Counted from the first letter of the stretch, positions 1-7,936 are shown. The stretch: 64,000 nt of DNA from Albimonas pacifica (GCF_900113695.1 NZ_FOQH01000015.1:1-64000), one strand, 5' to 3'. Notes: generated by a model not told the origin, from the sequence alone. Translations and numbers: made by a program.

Positions 1-275
1 GAGGCTTTCCGTAAAAAATCCCGTTCCACCACCAGCTCGCCGATCTTCGCGTGCAGCTTCGACAGCTCCGCCTCCCGGTCCGCCGTCGCCGCCTCGGCCT
101 TGCCCGAGAACACCGTCGACATCCCCTCCACGGCCTGCCGCTTCCACGTGTGGATCAGCGTCTGATGCACCCCGTGCTTCGCCACCAACTCGGCCACCGT
201 CAGGTCGCCCTTCAGCGCCTCAAGCGCGACCTTCGCCTTGAACTCCGCGCTGTAGCGCCGCCTCTTCCCCGTCAT
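1..275 (-). CDS. IS3-family transposase OrfA (partial, C-terminus outside window)
   Basis: The visible 91 residues begin MTGKRRRYSAEFKAKVALEA, the classic opening of IS3-family OrfA DNA-binding subunits. A helix-turn-helix follows at about residues 20-45 and a leucine-zipper-like helix containing VERDFLRKA lies at the end. OrfA normally joins OrfB (DDE integrase catalytic domain) by ribosomal frameshifting to make the active transposase. On the coding strand the bases at 18 down to 12 read T TTT TTA in the correct phase for a -1 slippery heptamer, in the zipper where IS3 elements usually shift. The ATG at 275 is the natural start. The gene is cut by the window edge, not necessarily broken. 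Confidence 0.88.
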   Translation of the reverse strand, partial: MTGKRRRYSAEFKAKVALEALKGDLTVAELVAKHGVHQTLIHTWKRQAVEGMSTVFSGKAEAATADREAELSKLHAKIGELVVERDFLRKA

Positions 276-341
276 CCCGTTTGTCCTCGATCCTCGACGA
301 ACCAAGCTTAGCCGCCTGTCCGGATTTCGGGGACCACCTCA
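1..341 (-). mobile_element. IS3-family insertion sequence, one end (other end outside window)
   Basis: The stretch contains the start of an IS3-type transposase OrfA read leftward. Its outer boundary is placed at base 341 because, on the minus strand, the sequence from there begins TGAGGTGGTCCCCGAAATCC, a plausible IS3-type terminal inverted repeat starting with TG. The neighbouring NTPase reading frame loses its own sequence at exactly this point. The element continues beyond base 1, so the second inverted repeat, OrfB and the target duplication cannot be seen. The family call rests on OrfA; the precise end is an inference. Confidence 0.75.
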
Positions 342-1309
342 CGGAACCAGGCCGCAGCTCCGTCGGAGGGAGCGAGCTGAAGTGGACTCTCGGCCTTATA
401 CATGCCGGTTGCATGGTCCTGGGACGGGCTGAGACCGCCCTCCGGCCAGGCTTGGCGCTCGACCAGAAGAAACCGCACCTTGTGCAGGACTTTCCGGTCC
501 GGCCGGGCCAGCGCCTCCATGGCATCGCCGATCAGCCGCTCGATCCCGAGAACGTAGTCGAAGACCACCAGCGTCGGTCCATCAGGCGTCCAGTCCGCCC
601 AGGTCCCGGCCAGCGCAGGCATGTCCGCCGCACGCAGGAAGCCGGAATGCCAGCCGCGCCGATCGGCGCGCCGTATCAAGTCCCAGGCGAGGCGGCTCTT
701 GCCTTGGCCGCCGTCGCCGGCGAGCTGCATCCAACGAAAGTCCGGCGAGGCTCCGTCATCGAGGAATGCGTTCAGGATCTTCACTTCGTCGTCGCGGCCA
801 AGCACGTCGATGATGTCTTGGGAATAGTGGTTGGGGTTGCTAGACGCCGTAGCGATTTTCAGCGGCAGACGCGGACGCTCGAACCGGGGGAGCGATAGCG
901 CACCGGGAAGGGTCGTCTGAACGTCAATGTTGAACGCTGGGTCATCCTCGCGCGGTAGGAACTTAGCCTGAAAGGGACTTCCGAACACGAGCTCATCGAT
1001 TTTCTTGGCTCGGTCCGGGTGAGTCAGATGCAGCCAGTAATAGACCATCACCAGGACGTCTCTGCTCCCCTTTCCTTGGCCCCAGCTTTCGCAGTGCCCT
1101 GGGGTGAATTTGGGGCCGGAATTCAATCCGGGCCTGAACACGTCGTTGTTGATGACCTGCGCCAAACGCTTCATTTTTTCCGGAACAGTGCCATTGCCAA
1201 GCTCAGTCCTGGCAATCTCCTTCAGCTCCTTCGCAACAGCTTTTCTTGCGCGCTCATCAATGCGCGAGGCAACTTTCGCCGTGAAATCATCAAAACCCAC
1301 TTTGCGCAC
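308..1309 (-). pseudogene. STAND-like P-loop NTPase, C-terminus removed by IS3 insertion
   Basis: The GTG start at 1309 is preceded by an AAAGGGG ribosome site. About 120 N-terminal residues have no recognisable domain. They are followed by an NTPase core beginning LGRDDEV, a Walker A loop AGDGGQGKSRLAWDL at about residues 196-210, and a Walker B-like strand TLVVFDYV at about 245-252. Proteins of this type normally continue through the NTPase helical domain into long repeat or sensor regions. Here native sequence ends at base 342 (residue about 322, ...AAAWFR), and the frame then reads 11 codons into the insertion sequence to a stop. The product should be non-functional unless the N-terminal part acts alone. 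The DGPA-repeat gene lies 39 bases upstream in the same direction, suggesting an operon. Base composition is clearly lower in GC than the rest of the window, which fits recent acquisition. Confidence 0.72.
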
Positions 1310-1348
1310 GTGAAACCCCTTTGGCGTGCGGAACGGATTCTGAGTGTT

Positions 1349-2026
1349 TTAGGGTTCCAGCGCCCGGTCAATATCTGCATGCGGCCCCCCGACCTTTTCC
1401 CCATCCCGCCAGTATTCCGTGCTTGTCACCTCCCCGCTTTCCGGGTCCCTATCAACGATGGCAGGGCCCTGAGCGGCATGTCGTTGACCATGCTTCCAAT
1501 GCTCTTCGCGGTAAACGATGCCGGTGGCGCCGTCGCGATGGATGATTGCGGCTTGAGGGCCGTCGCGATGCGGGCTCCCATTCAAGAACCACTCTTCGAC
1601 CGTGACCAGACCAGATATCGGGTCCCGCTCGATGACCATTGGACCGTCCTCGCAATGCAGCAGGCCGTCGAACGCACGGTCCTCCAGAGTCAGAACTCCC
1701 GATACGGGTGAGCGTTTCCAATGCGCGACGAGATGGGTCTTGCCTCGGTTGGTGTGATTATCGCGGCAATAGCGCTCCTCGATCTTTGCGCCGGTGTCAG
1801 GATCCCAGCATTCGACAGCAGGTCCGTCCCTACGGTCCATACGTCCGTGGAGGAAGTAAACCCGCCTGGCTAGCCTGCCGGTGGTGGGGTCGAACTCCTG
1901 CAACGCAGGTCCATCGTCCCGATGCAATTCGCCAGAGGCATCCACCCATTCTTCGCGAACGAGTCGTCCAGTCTCTCGATCTCTCTTGCGGCGAACCTCT
2001 AAAACTTCAACATTGAAATCACTCAT
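1349..2026 (-). CDS. DGPA/MORN-like repeat protein (about seven 29-residue units)
   Basis: The 225-residue protein consists almost wholly of degenerate repeats of about 29 residues. Each contains a TG-x-(V/L)-x-x-E-x-W core, then G-x-x-H-R-x-D-G-P-A and an acidic D-P end. The clearest units start near residues 15, 45, 105, 135, 165 and 195; the third is degenerate. This resembles the YwqK/MORN-variant repeats of bacterial immunity and antitoxin-like proteins, but I cannot assign a precise family. There is no signal peptide or membrane segment. A TTG six bases upstream could serve as start, but the ATG at 2026 is preferred because a strong promoter places the transcript start on it. It lies upstream of, and probably co-transcribed with, the truncated NTPase gene. 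Its role is unknown; a sensor or regulatory partner is an inference from context. Confidence 0.72.
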   Translation of the reverse strand: MSDFNVEVLEVRRKRDRETGRLVREEWVDASGELHRDDGPALQEFDPTTGRLARRVYFLHGRMDRRDGPAVECWDPDTGAKIEERYCRDNHTNRGKTHLVAHWKRSPVSGVLTLEDRAFDGLLHCEDGPMVIERDPISGLVTVEEWFLNGSPHRDGPQAAIIHRDGATGIVYREEHWKHGQRHAAQGPAIVDRDPESGEVTSTEYWRDGEKVGGPHADIDRALEP

Positions 2027-2032
2027 TCTCAA

Positions 2033-2061
2033 CTTATAACAGAAACTTTATGTATTTTCAA
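2033..2061 (-). promoter_or_regulatory. Sigma-70 promoter giving a probable leaderless transcript
   Basis: On the minus strand TTGAAA (2061-2056) is followed by a 17-base spacer and TATAAG (2038-2033). The expected start of transcription, seven bases downstream, coincides with the ATG at 2026, and no Shine-Dalgarno sequence precedes that ATG. The repeat CCAGAAT, present twice about 11 bases apart near 2093-2110, could be an upstream regulatory site but this is weak. Confidence 0.62.
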
Positions 2062-2240
2062 TAACTCCTTTTTTACAATCGCTTATGGGCTCCAGAATGG
2101 TTCCAGAATTTCTCCGGAGCCTCCGGATTAATTCCGGTGGTTGTCCTGAACCACCTCGGGCATCTCCAACGCAGTCCCGATCGGATCTTTCGTCTGAACC
2201 CAGGTGAAGCGCTTCTCCGCCACGCCACGGAGGTGAATTC

Positions 2241-2777
2241 ATGGCGTATCATCCCCCTGTCGCCGACTTCGGTCGGCGTGTTCGGAACGCGTGGCCGGTC
2301 CCCCTGCCGGACGGCCGCATGACCCTCGTCGACCGTCCTCTGGCCCGCGTATGCGAAGACGACGTGTGGTGCGATCCCGAAGCCATGCTGAGGGACCCCG
2401 CCTATGAACAAGGCATCGCCCTGTTCTTCGACGCCCTCGCCCGGGCCGGCTTCTGCGGTCGGTCCGCGACGAGCCGCTTTGACTGGGTGGTCGAGCAGCT
2501 CGGCGAGCGGGCGGCCGGCGACCTCTTCGACTGGAACCGGATCTTCATCGACCGGGAGGCGGTCGCTCGCCGGCCGGAGGAGGAGCGGACGGTCTGCGAC
2601 GCCTTCGGGGTCGACCTGCGCCGGGCGATGAACCGGCTGCGGGCGCGGGCGGAGGCGCCGCGGGGCAAGCGGCTCGACCGGCCGCTGCTGGCGCGGATGT
2701 GCTGGCTGAGCCTGGCGCGGAAGGTCTGGCTCGCCCGCGCCGGCCATCCCGAGTTCCTCGAACCCCTGCAGCCCTGA
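2241..2777 (+). CDS. Hypothetical protein of the mobile element
   Basis: This 178-residue soluble-looking protein starts at an ATG with a GGAGG site at 2229-2233. I do not recognise its family. It is rich in Arg and Trp and contains a central FDWVVEQLGER...DLFDWNR segment and a basic helix (RRAMNRLRAR) that could bind nucleic acid; no signal peptide or transmembrane segment is apparent. It is the first rightward gene of the element, transcribed away from the repeat/NTPase cassette and 142 bases ahead of the membrane-protein module. Its high-GC codon use matches the coupling-protein genes that follow, not the AT-richer cassette to its left. It is probably part of the transfer or maintenance backbone of the element. 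Confidence 0.6.
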   Translation: MAYHPPVADFGRRVRNAWPVPLPDGRMTLVDRPLARVCEDDVWCDPEAMLRDPAYEQGIALFFDALARAGFCGRSATSRFDWVVEQLGERAAGDLFDWNRIFIDREAVARRPEEERTVCDAFGVDLRRAMNRLRARAEAPRGKRLDRPLLARMCWLSLARKVWLARAGHPEFLEPLQP

Positions 2778-2919
2778 AGCGCCGCCCGGCCCGGCTTACC
2801 GCCGGGGCGGGCGAAGCGCGGCGAAGGGCGCTCCGGAATGCGCCCGCGCCACAATCCGCTTCGGGCGAATGACCTGATGCGGCTTTCCGCGGTCCGACAC
2901 CCGATCCTGGAGGTTCGAC

Positions 2920-4131
2920 ATGAGCGAATCCGATCACGACGACTGGAGCCGCCGAGGCGCGGCAGATCCGTTCGCCGGGGAGGTTCCGGCAACCCGCCGC
3001 TTCCGCAAGAAGCCGGCGCTGCACTACACGACCTGGCTCGTCCCGGTGCAGGCTCTGGCTGCCGCCGGGCTGATGGGCCTCGCGGCGCCGGCGCTGCTCG
3101 GGGCGGAGGGGCTGGTCGACCATCTCAAGTGCGGGCTGCTGACCGTCGCCGCCGCCGCGGTGGTCTTCGGCGTCAATCGGACGGCCCTCGACCGCGGCGC
3201 GCCCTATGCGGCGATGGGCAGCCGGCTCGCCATGGGCGCGAGCCTTTCGGCCATGCTGGTCGTGGGCGCGGGAACCGCGACGGCCACTTTCGGCGGGCTG
3301 ACCATCGAGAAGACCGGACAGGTCCGCATGGAGGCCTTCGGCGCCGAGCAGGCGGCCTATGCGGAGGCGCAGGGCCGCGTCGCCCTCGAGGCGGCGCAGG
3401 CGGAGGCCGCGCTTCAGTCGATCATTGAGGAGATCGAGGAGACGGCGCGCTGCGAGAAGGTCTCGAGCTGCGTGAGCCGTTCGTCGCAGACCGGCGAGGG
3501 GCCCGTCCATTTCGCGCTGCACGGCGAGTGGCAGCGCGCCGGCGCGGTCGCGACCCAGCTGCGCGAGGGGCTGATGGCCGCGGACCAGCTGACCGACCAG
3601 CTTGAAGCTCTGAACGTGGACTATGCCCGCGTGGTCGCCGACGAGACGCTGGATCCGAAGACGCGTCGGGGCGAGGCGCAACGCCTCGCCTCGCGGATAT
3701 CGCAGGCGGCGGCGGGCATCGGCCAGGCGGCGCCGGTCGCGCTGCTGCGCGGCTACGCCGAGGAGCTCGAGCGGGGCGTCGCCGTGCCGGGCAACCCGGA
3801 GGCGGCCGCCCGCATCGGGCGGATGATGCAGGGCCATGCCGACGGGTTGAAGGCAGTGCTGGGCGAGATCCGGCCGGTGGAGGCGACGCTTCCCACCTTC
3901 CCCTCCCAGACCGGGGTCGCGGACACGCTGTCGGAGATCGGACGCTTCCTGCCGCTCGCCATCCTGCTGCTGGCGACGGAGATCGCGCTGCCGCTGCTGC
4001 TCTGGACCCTCGCTTTCGTCAGCTTCCGCGACCGGCTGGAGCGGGAGGAGGACGAGGCCGAAGAACCCGCCCCGGCCGCGCCGCGGCGCGGGCGGCCGGC
4101 CGGGTCCCGGCGCGGGGAGGGTTCGGCATGA
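2920..4131 (+). CDS. Membrane protein with periplasmic or cytoplasmic coiled coil (transfer module)
   Basis: The 403-residue protein has three hydrophobic segments near residues 40-60, 65-85 and 98-118. A long Ala/Glu-rich, largely helical region at about 125-335 contains one likely disulphide pair (CEKVSSC). A further membrane segment lies near 342-366, with an acidic then very basic Pro-rich tail. A GGAGG site at 2909-2913 supports the ATG. Its stop overlaps the next start by 4 bases, and it leads a run of five tightly coupled genes ending in the VirD4-like ATPase. I recognise no family. By position it could be an inner-membrane scaffold of a transfer apparatus, which is inference only. Confidence 0.62.
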   Translation: MSESDHDDWSRRGAADPFAGEVPATRRFRKKPALHYTTWLVPVQALAAAGLMGLAAPALLGAEGLVDHLKCGLLTVAAAAVVFGVNRTALDRGAPYAAMGSRLAMGASLSAMLVVGAGTATATFGGLTIEKTGQVRMEAFGAEQAAYAEAQGRVALEAAQAEAALQSIIEEIEETARCEKVSSCVSRSSQTGEGPVHFALHGEWQRAGAVATQLREGLMAADQLTDQLEALNVDYARVVADETLDPKTRRGEAQRLASRISQAAAGIGQAAPVALLRGYAEELERGVAVPGNPEAAARIGRMMQGHADGLKAVLGEIRPVEATLPTFPSQTGVADTLSEIGRFLPLAILLLATEIALPLLLWTLAFVSFRDRLEREEDEAEEPAPAAPRRGRPAGSRRGEGSA

Positions 4132-4658
4132 TCGATCTGGGACGTCTCCCTGTCGACGGCGGTTTTCTTCTCGGCGTCGCGCTCTACGCGGGCGCGAGCC
4201 TGCTCGGCGGCCAGTTGGTCGCCGGGCGCATGGTCGAGCAGGCGGGCTGGCGGCCCGCCTGCGAGGCCCGGATCAAGGCCTCGGTCGTCGCCCGGACCCC
4301 GGCGGCGGAGCGGCCTCGGCCGACCGACTGCGCGGCCAAGCTCGGCTGGCTGCATCCCGACATCGCCCGCCTTTGCCATCAGTTCGGCAATCCCGATCTG
4401 GAAGGGCCGGCGGAGCAGGCCCGGAAGCTCCGGCGCGCGGCGGAGGCGCGCCGCCTGGAGTGGGAGGCAGCGGGCGCAGGCTCGCGCTGCGAATGCGCCG
4501 GCCTCGTCTACGCCCGCGAGGCGATGATCCCCTTCGCGGTCTACGCGGGCTCGGCGCGCCTGATCTCCCTGCCGGAGGTCGAGGCGATGGAGGGTGGCCT
4601 GCGGGCGGCGCTGGATGCGCCCGCCTGCCTGCCCTTTGCGGGGGAGGGGCGGCCATGA
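4128..4658 (+). CDS. Membrane-anchored hypothetical protein (transfer module)
   Basis: The 176-residue protein overlaps the preceding stop by ATGA. One hydrophobic N-terminal segment at about residues 10-30 is followed by a soluble part with five cysteines, including a Cys-x-Cys, which would fit an exported, disulphide-containing domain. A short helical Arg/Glu stretch lies near residues 95-115. No family is recognised. Overlaps on both sides show that it is translated as part of the membrane/coupling-protein unit. Confidence 0.58.
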   Translation: MIDLGRLPVDGGFLLGVALYAGASLLGGQLVAGRMVEQAGWRPACEARIKASVVARTPAAERPRPTDCAAKLGWLHPDIARLCHQFGNPDLEGPAEQARKLRRAAEARRLEWEAAGAGSRCECAGLVYAREAMIPFAVYAGSARLISLPEVEAMEGGLRAALDAPACLPFAGEGRP

Positions 4659-5032
4659 TCTTCGGCTCGGTCAGCGTGTCCTCAAGCACGGTGGAGACGC
4701 ATCGCGACAGCTACCGCCTCGCCGGGATCAGCGTGATCTCGGTCCGGCGGCCGCTGCTGCCCGGCGGGGTGATGCTCGCCAGCGGCGGGAGCGGGTTCGG
4801 CCTCGCCTTCGGCGACCTGCTCCATATCCACGAGGTCGTGCTCCTAGCGCTGGTCATCGCGGGCGGGCTGCTGGCGGGGACCCGGGTGGCGCGGATGCAG
4901 TTCCTGAGCCGCGACCTGCGCGGCTCGGACCTCGCGTGCGTGATCTGGGGCTCGCATGGCCGCCTCGCCCTCGTGCGCCGCGAGATCGTCGCGGCGATCC
5001 AGACGCTGGAGGGAGGAGGGGCCGCGTCGTGA
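4655..5032 (+). CDS. Small membrane protein (DUF6232-like architecture)
   Basis: The ATG at 4655 overlaps the previous stop (ATGA). The 125-residue protein begins with a beta-rich stretch (SVSSSTVETHRDSYRLAGIS) followed by a Gly-rich hydrophobic region and a clear membrane helix around residues 55-80. It ends in a soluble tail with a REIVAAIQ helix. The layout of short strands, a Y-x-L-x-x-I element and a membrane hairpin recalls the DUF6232 small membrane proteins of plasmids, but I cannot confirm the match. It is translationally coupled to both neighbours in the transfer module. Confidence 0.55.
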   Translation: MIFGSVSVSSSTVETHRDSYRLAGISVISVRRPLLPGGVMLASGGSGFGLAFGDLLHIHEVVLLALVIAGGLLAGTRVARMQFLSRDLRGSDLACVIWGSHGRLALVRREIVAAIQTLEGGGAAS

Positions 5033-5289
5033 AGCTATTCACCTTTGCGCTCGGCCTCGCCGCCGCCGTCGTGGCGCTGCCGCAGGCGAGCGAGGCGACG
5101 CTGCCCTGGCTGCTCGCGACCGTGGGCGACGGCTACGGCGCGGGCTCCGCCCGAACTCTGGGCCTCGTCTGGCAGGGGATCCTCGCGGTCCTGATCTTCG
5201 CGGGCGTGCGCTTCGGCGTCTCGCTCGTTGTCTCCGCCCTGTCCCTGGCGGCCGCGCTGCGCCTGCTGCCCCGATCGAGAAGGAGGTGA
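5029..5289 (+). CDS. Small exported or membrane protein (transfer module)
   Basis: This is an 86-residue product with a GTG start overlapping the previous stop (GTGA), preceded by a strong GGGAGGAGGGG site at 5011-5021. Residues 1-22 look like a signal peptide or first membrane helix ending ASEA, and a second hydrophobic helix spans about residues 48-75, followed by a basic end. Size and topology resemble small pilin-like or VirB2/VirB3-like components of conjugation systems, but there is no diagnostic motif, so the assignment stays open. Confidence 0.52.
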   Translation: MKLFTFALGLAAAVVALPQASEATLPWLLATVGDGYGAGSARTLGLVWQGILAVLIFAGVRFGVSLVVSALSLAAALRLLPRSRRR

Positions 5290-5293
5290 GCCC

Positions 5294-6910
5294 ATGAACC
5301 GGGAAGATCGGGAATGGCATCGCCACGGCTCCGCGCGGTTCGCTGAGCGCGCCGACCTGCTGCGCGCGGGCATGCTGACCCAGACGCCGACATCGCTGTT
5401 CCCGGGGTTCTGCGGGGGGAGGCCGATCTGGTGCGATGGCGACGGCGGCCTGCTGATGGTCGCGGGGGCGCGATCGGGGAAGCTGCGGGACATCCTCGCC
5501 TACAACCTGTTCAGCGGCATCTGCAGCCTCGAGACCATTCTCCTGCTCGATCCCAAGGGCGAGCTGGCGGCGATCTCTCAGAACCAGACGCCGGACGGCA
5601 AGCACTGCCGATACTGGAACCCGCTGGCGCTCCACGGGCTGCCGCAGGACCGCGTCAACCCGGTCGGCCATCTGAAGTGGTCGAGCCCGACCCTCTTCTC
5701 CGACATGAAGGTGTTTCAGGAGCAGTTCCTGCCGCGGAGCGGCTCGGCGAACGGGGTGTATTTCGAGCTGAACGCGCGGCGCTGGGGCGAGGCCATCGGC
5801 CTCGCGCTTGTAAAACGCAACGGCGTGCTGACGCTGCCGGACTATTTCCGGGCGATCTCCTCAATCCCCGAGGGCGGGCGGGACTGGCTCGACCTCGCCT
5901 GGGAGATGCACGCCTCCGGCATCGACGCCTGCCGGAGCGTCGAGGCAGAGATCCACGCCGGCCGCGAGGATTCCAGCGGCGGCTTCCGCGGCATCCTCGG
6001 CGAGCTGCAGAAGTCGGTCGCCTGCCTCTCGGATCCGGTGCTGCGCGACTCCGTCTCCCCGCCCTTCGACTTCGACCTCGCCGACCTCTGTCGCAGCGCG
6101 CCGGCGATGCAGGTCTATCTGATGGCCCCGCCCGAGATGATCTCGCCCTGGGCGCCGGTCATCAAGGCGATCTTCACCACCGCCATGGTGCTCAAGTCCC
6201 GCGCCCCGCAGGCGCTGCGGCAGACCTGGATCCTGGACGAATGCGCTCAGCTGAAGGGTTTCGACCTCGTGCCGAAGCTCTTCGCCTATGGCGCGGGCAT
6301 CGGCGTCCGCCCCTGGGCGGTGTTCCAGACCGAGCAGCAGATGAATGCGCTGGGAAAGGACGCCCGCAGCATCATCTGCTCCAGCGCCAGCGTGCAGTCC
6401 TGGTTCGGCCTCCGCGATCTCGAGAGCGCGAAGCGCGTCTCGGAGATGATGGGGGCCGAAACCCTCGACTACGACGACCCCCTTGCGCAGGGCCGCGCCG
6501 GCGTGGAGGCCCGGCGCCTGCTGGGCGACGTCCTCTCGGGCGGGGACGCCTTCCGCGCTGCCCCCCGGCTCGCCCAGCAGATGCACGCCGCCGTCCACCG
6601 CGCCGTGCAGCGGCGCTCGATCCTCACTCCCGACGAGGTCATGCACCTGCCGCCTGACCGCCAGCTGATCTTCGCCGACGGGTTGCCGGGTCCCATCTAT
6701 GCCGGCCGCGCCCCTTACTGGACGCAACGCTGGCTGGCGGGGCGCTACCACCCGAACCCCTACCATCCGCCGCTCGACAGCGTGCTCGTGCAGACCCGCT
6801 TCGGCCCGCGCCGGCGGCCTGTGCTCACCGGGAACGTGCCCGCCGCCTTCGCGGACCTCCCCCAGTATCGCGACGGAACCTGGTCCTGGATCGGAGACGA
6901 GCCGACATGA
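5294..6910 (+). CDS. VirD4/TraG-family type IV coupling ATPase
   Basis: The 538-residue protein starts at an ATG with an AAGGAGGTGA site at 5279-5288. It has the marks of the VirD4/TraG family: a P-loop region near residues 55-63, the LLLDPKGE motif near 84-91, and a Walker B strand WILDECAQL near 311-319 followed by the conserved QTEQQ segment. Such ATPases bring DNA-relaxase complexes to a type IV secretion channel at the inner membrane. Two things are odd. The Walker A reads GARSGKLRD, with Leu where Ser/Thr normally binds the phosphate, and the usual N-terminal transmembrane anchor is absent, possibly supplied by the small membrane proteins encoded just upstream. No relaxase gene is nearby. 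Confidence 0.85.
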   Translation: MNREDREWHRHGSARFAERADLLRAGMLTQTPTSLFPGFCGGRPIWCDGDGGLLMVAGARSGKLRDILAYNLFSGICSLETILLLDPKGELAAISQNQTPDGKHCRYWNPLALHGLPQDRVNPVGHLKWSSPTLFSDMKVFQEQFLPRSGSANGVYFELNARRWGEAIGLALVKRNGVLTLPDYFRAISSIPEGGRDWLDLAWEMHASGIDACRSVEAEIHAGREDSSGGFRGILGELQKSVACLSDPVLRDSVSPPFDFDLADLCRSAPAMQVYLMAPPEMISPWAPVIKAIFTTAMVLKSRAPQALRQTWILDECAQLKGFDLVPKLFAYGAGIGVRPWAVFQTEQQMNALGKDARSIICSSASVQSWFGLRDLESAKRVSEMMGAETLDYDDPLAQGRAGVEARRLLGDVLSGGDAFRAAPRLAQQMHAAVHRAVQRRSILTPDEVMHLPPDRQLIFADGLPGPIYAGRAPYWTQRWLAGRYHPNPYHPPLDSVLVQTRFGPRRRPVLTGNVPAAFADLPQYRDGTWSWIGDEPT

Positions 6911-7311
6911 GCGAGACGAACGAGCGCCTCCGCAACGACGAAGTCCGGAGCTTCGCCGCCGAACGCCGGCACGAACTGCCGGCGCGCGACCTCCCCTTCC
7001 ACGCGGATATCGGCCAGGCGCGGGCGGCGTTCGACCGCGCCCGCGCCGCCGCGACCGGCCGCAGGGCCGAGGCGCGGGATCCGGACGACGGCGCCGGCCA
7101 GGAGCTGAGACGCCCCGCCTTCGGCCTTCCCGACCCCCACCCCTCCTTCGCGCCGCCGAACCGGCGGCGTGGAGACGAGCCCAAGTGGCCGGGCGAAGAT
7201 GAGACTGGTCGGACTTTCAACGACGACGCGCGAGCGAAGTTTCTGCGAAGCCGCGCGGCGACGCGCGAAGTCGAGCTGCGCTCCCGCTGGGAATTCGATC
7301 GTATTCGATAG
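6907..7311 (+). CDS. Charged hypothetical protein downstream of VirD4-like gene
   Basis: This 134-residue protein overlaps the coupling-protein stop by ATGA. It is strongly hydrophilic, about one third Arg/Asp/Glu, with little predicted fold beyond a short helix at about residues 30-50, and it looks partly disordered. No family is recognised. Immediate translational coupling to the VirD4-like ATPase suggests an accessory or adaptor role. The gene ends just before an AT-rich intergenic stretch. Confidence 0.5.
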   Translation: MSETNERLRNDEVRSFAAERRHELPARDLPFHADIGQARAAFDRARAAATGRRAEARDPDDGAGQELRRPAFGLPDPHPSFAPPNRRRGDEPKWPGEDETGRTFNDDARAKFLRSRAATREVELRSRWEFDRIR

Positions 7312-7331
7312 ACGATATTTGCATGAATTGC

Positions 7332-7361
7332 TTGCGATAAGTTCATAAACCGTGATATGTT
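7332..7361 (+). promoter_or_regulatory. Possible promoter for the accessory/recombinase genes
   Basis: The 137-base gap between 7311 and 7449 is unusually AT-rich for this window. It contains TTGCGA (7332-7337) and TATGTT (7356-7361) separated by 18 bases. This is a fair sigma-70-like match and would drive the three genes ending in the recombinase. Confidence 0.35.
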
Positions 7362-7448
7362 CGCGTTACGTTCGCAGTCGATGGCCTCCAGGCCGTCTTT
7401 CGAACGCCTCCCAACCCTCACCCAAAGCCTTCGAAAGGAGACACGCCC

Positions 7449-7841
7449 ATGACCGAAGACCGTTCCACCAACGCCCCGATCCAGACCCTGCGCGACGGGC
7501 GCCTCAAGGCCGCCATCTGGCAGAACGACAGCGACAAGGGACCGTTCCACACCGTCACCCTCACCCGCATCTACGAGGACAGCGCCGGCAGGCTGCAGGA
7601 GAGCGCCTCGTTCGGCGCGAACGAGCTGCTCCGCGTCGCCGAGCTCGCCCGCGAGTCGCATGGCGTGATCCGCAACCTGCGCCGCGACCTGCAGGCCGAT
7701 CGCGAGACCCTGATCGACCGGGACGACGATCATCCCCCCGCGCGCGACTCCCGCGACGCCCGTGGTCGCGAGCCCCGCGCCCCCAGAGACGAACGCCCCG
7801 CCCGGTTCCGCGACCGCCCCGCGCCCGGGCCGCAGCGATGA
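7449..7841 (+). CDS. Conserved mobile-element protein with disordered basic tail
   Basis: The 130-residue protein has a compact first 80 residues ([11 protein letters not shown], then [12 protein letters not shown], then [16 protein letters not shown]). This pattern occurs in many small plasmid, phage and ICE proteins of alphaproteobacteria; I recognise the type but know no tested function. The last 50 residues are Arg/Asp/Pro-rich and probably disordered. An AAAGGAGA site lies 8-15 bases ahead of the ATG. It sits between the coupling-protein module and the recombinase, consistent with an element-maintenance role. Confidence 0.6.
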   Translation: MTEDRSTNAPIQTLRDGRLKAAIWQNDSDKGPFHTVTLTRIYEDSAGRLQESASFGANELLRVAELARESHGVIRNLRRDLQADRETLIDRDDDHPPARDSRDARGREPRAPRDERPARFRDRPAPGPQR

Positions 7842-7936
7842 TCCCCTGCGCGGCCGCCCGCAAGCCCTGGGCAGCGGCCGCGTCTTTCCCGCTCGCGCGG
7901 ACAGGGCCCAACGCCAACCCCATCAAAAGGACGACC

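Noticed and set aside
7352-7936. Long frame upstream of the 105-residue gene and, in another frame, upstream of the recombinase
   Set aside because: It overlaps the well-supported gene at 7449-7841 out of frame, and the translation is low-complexity Arg/Pro-rich.
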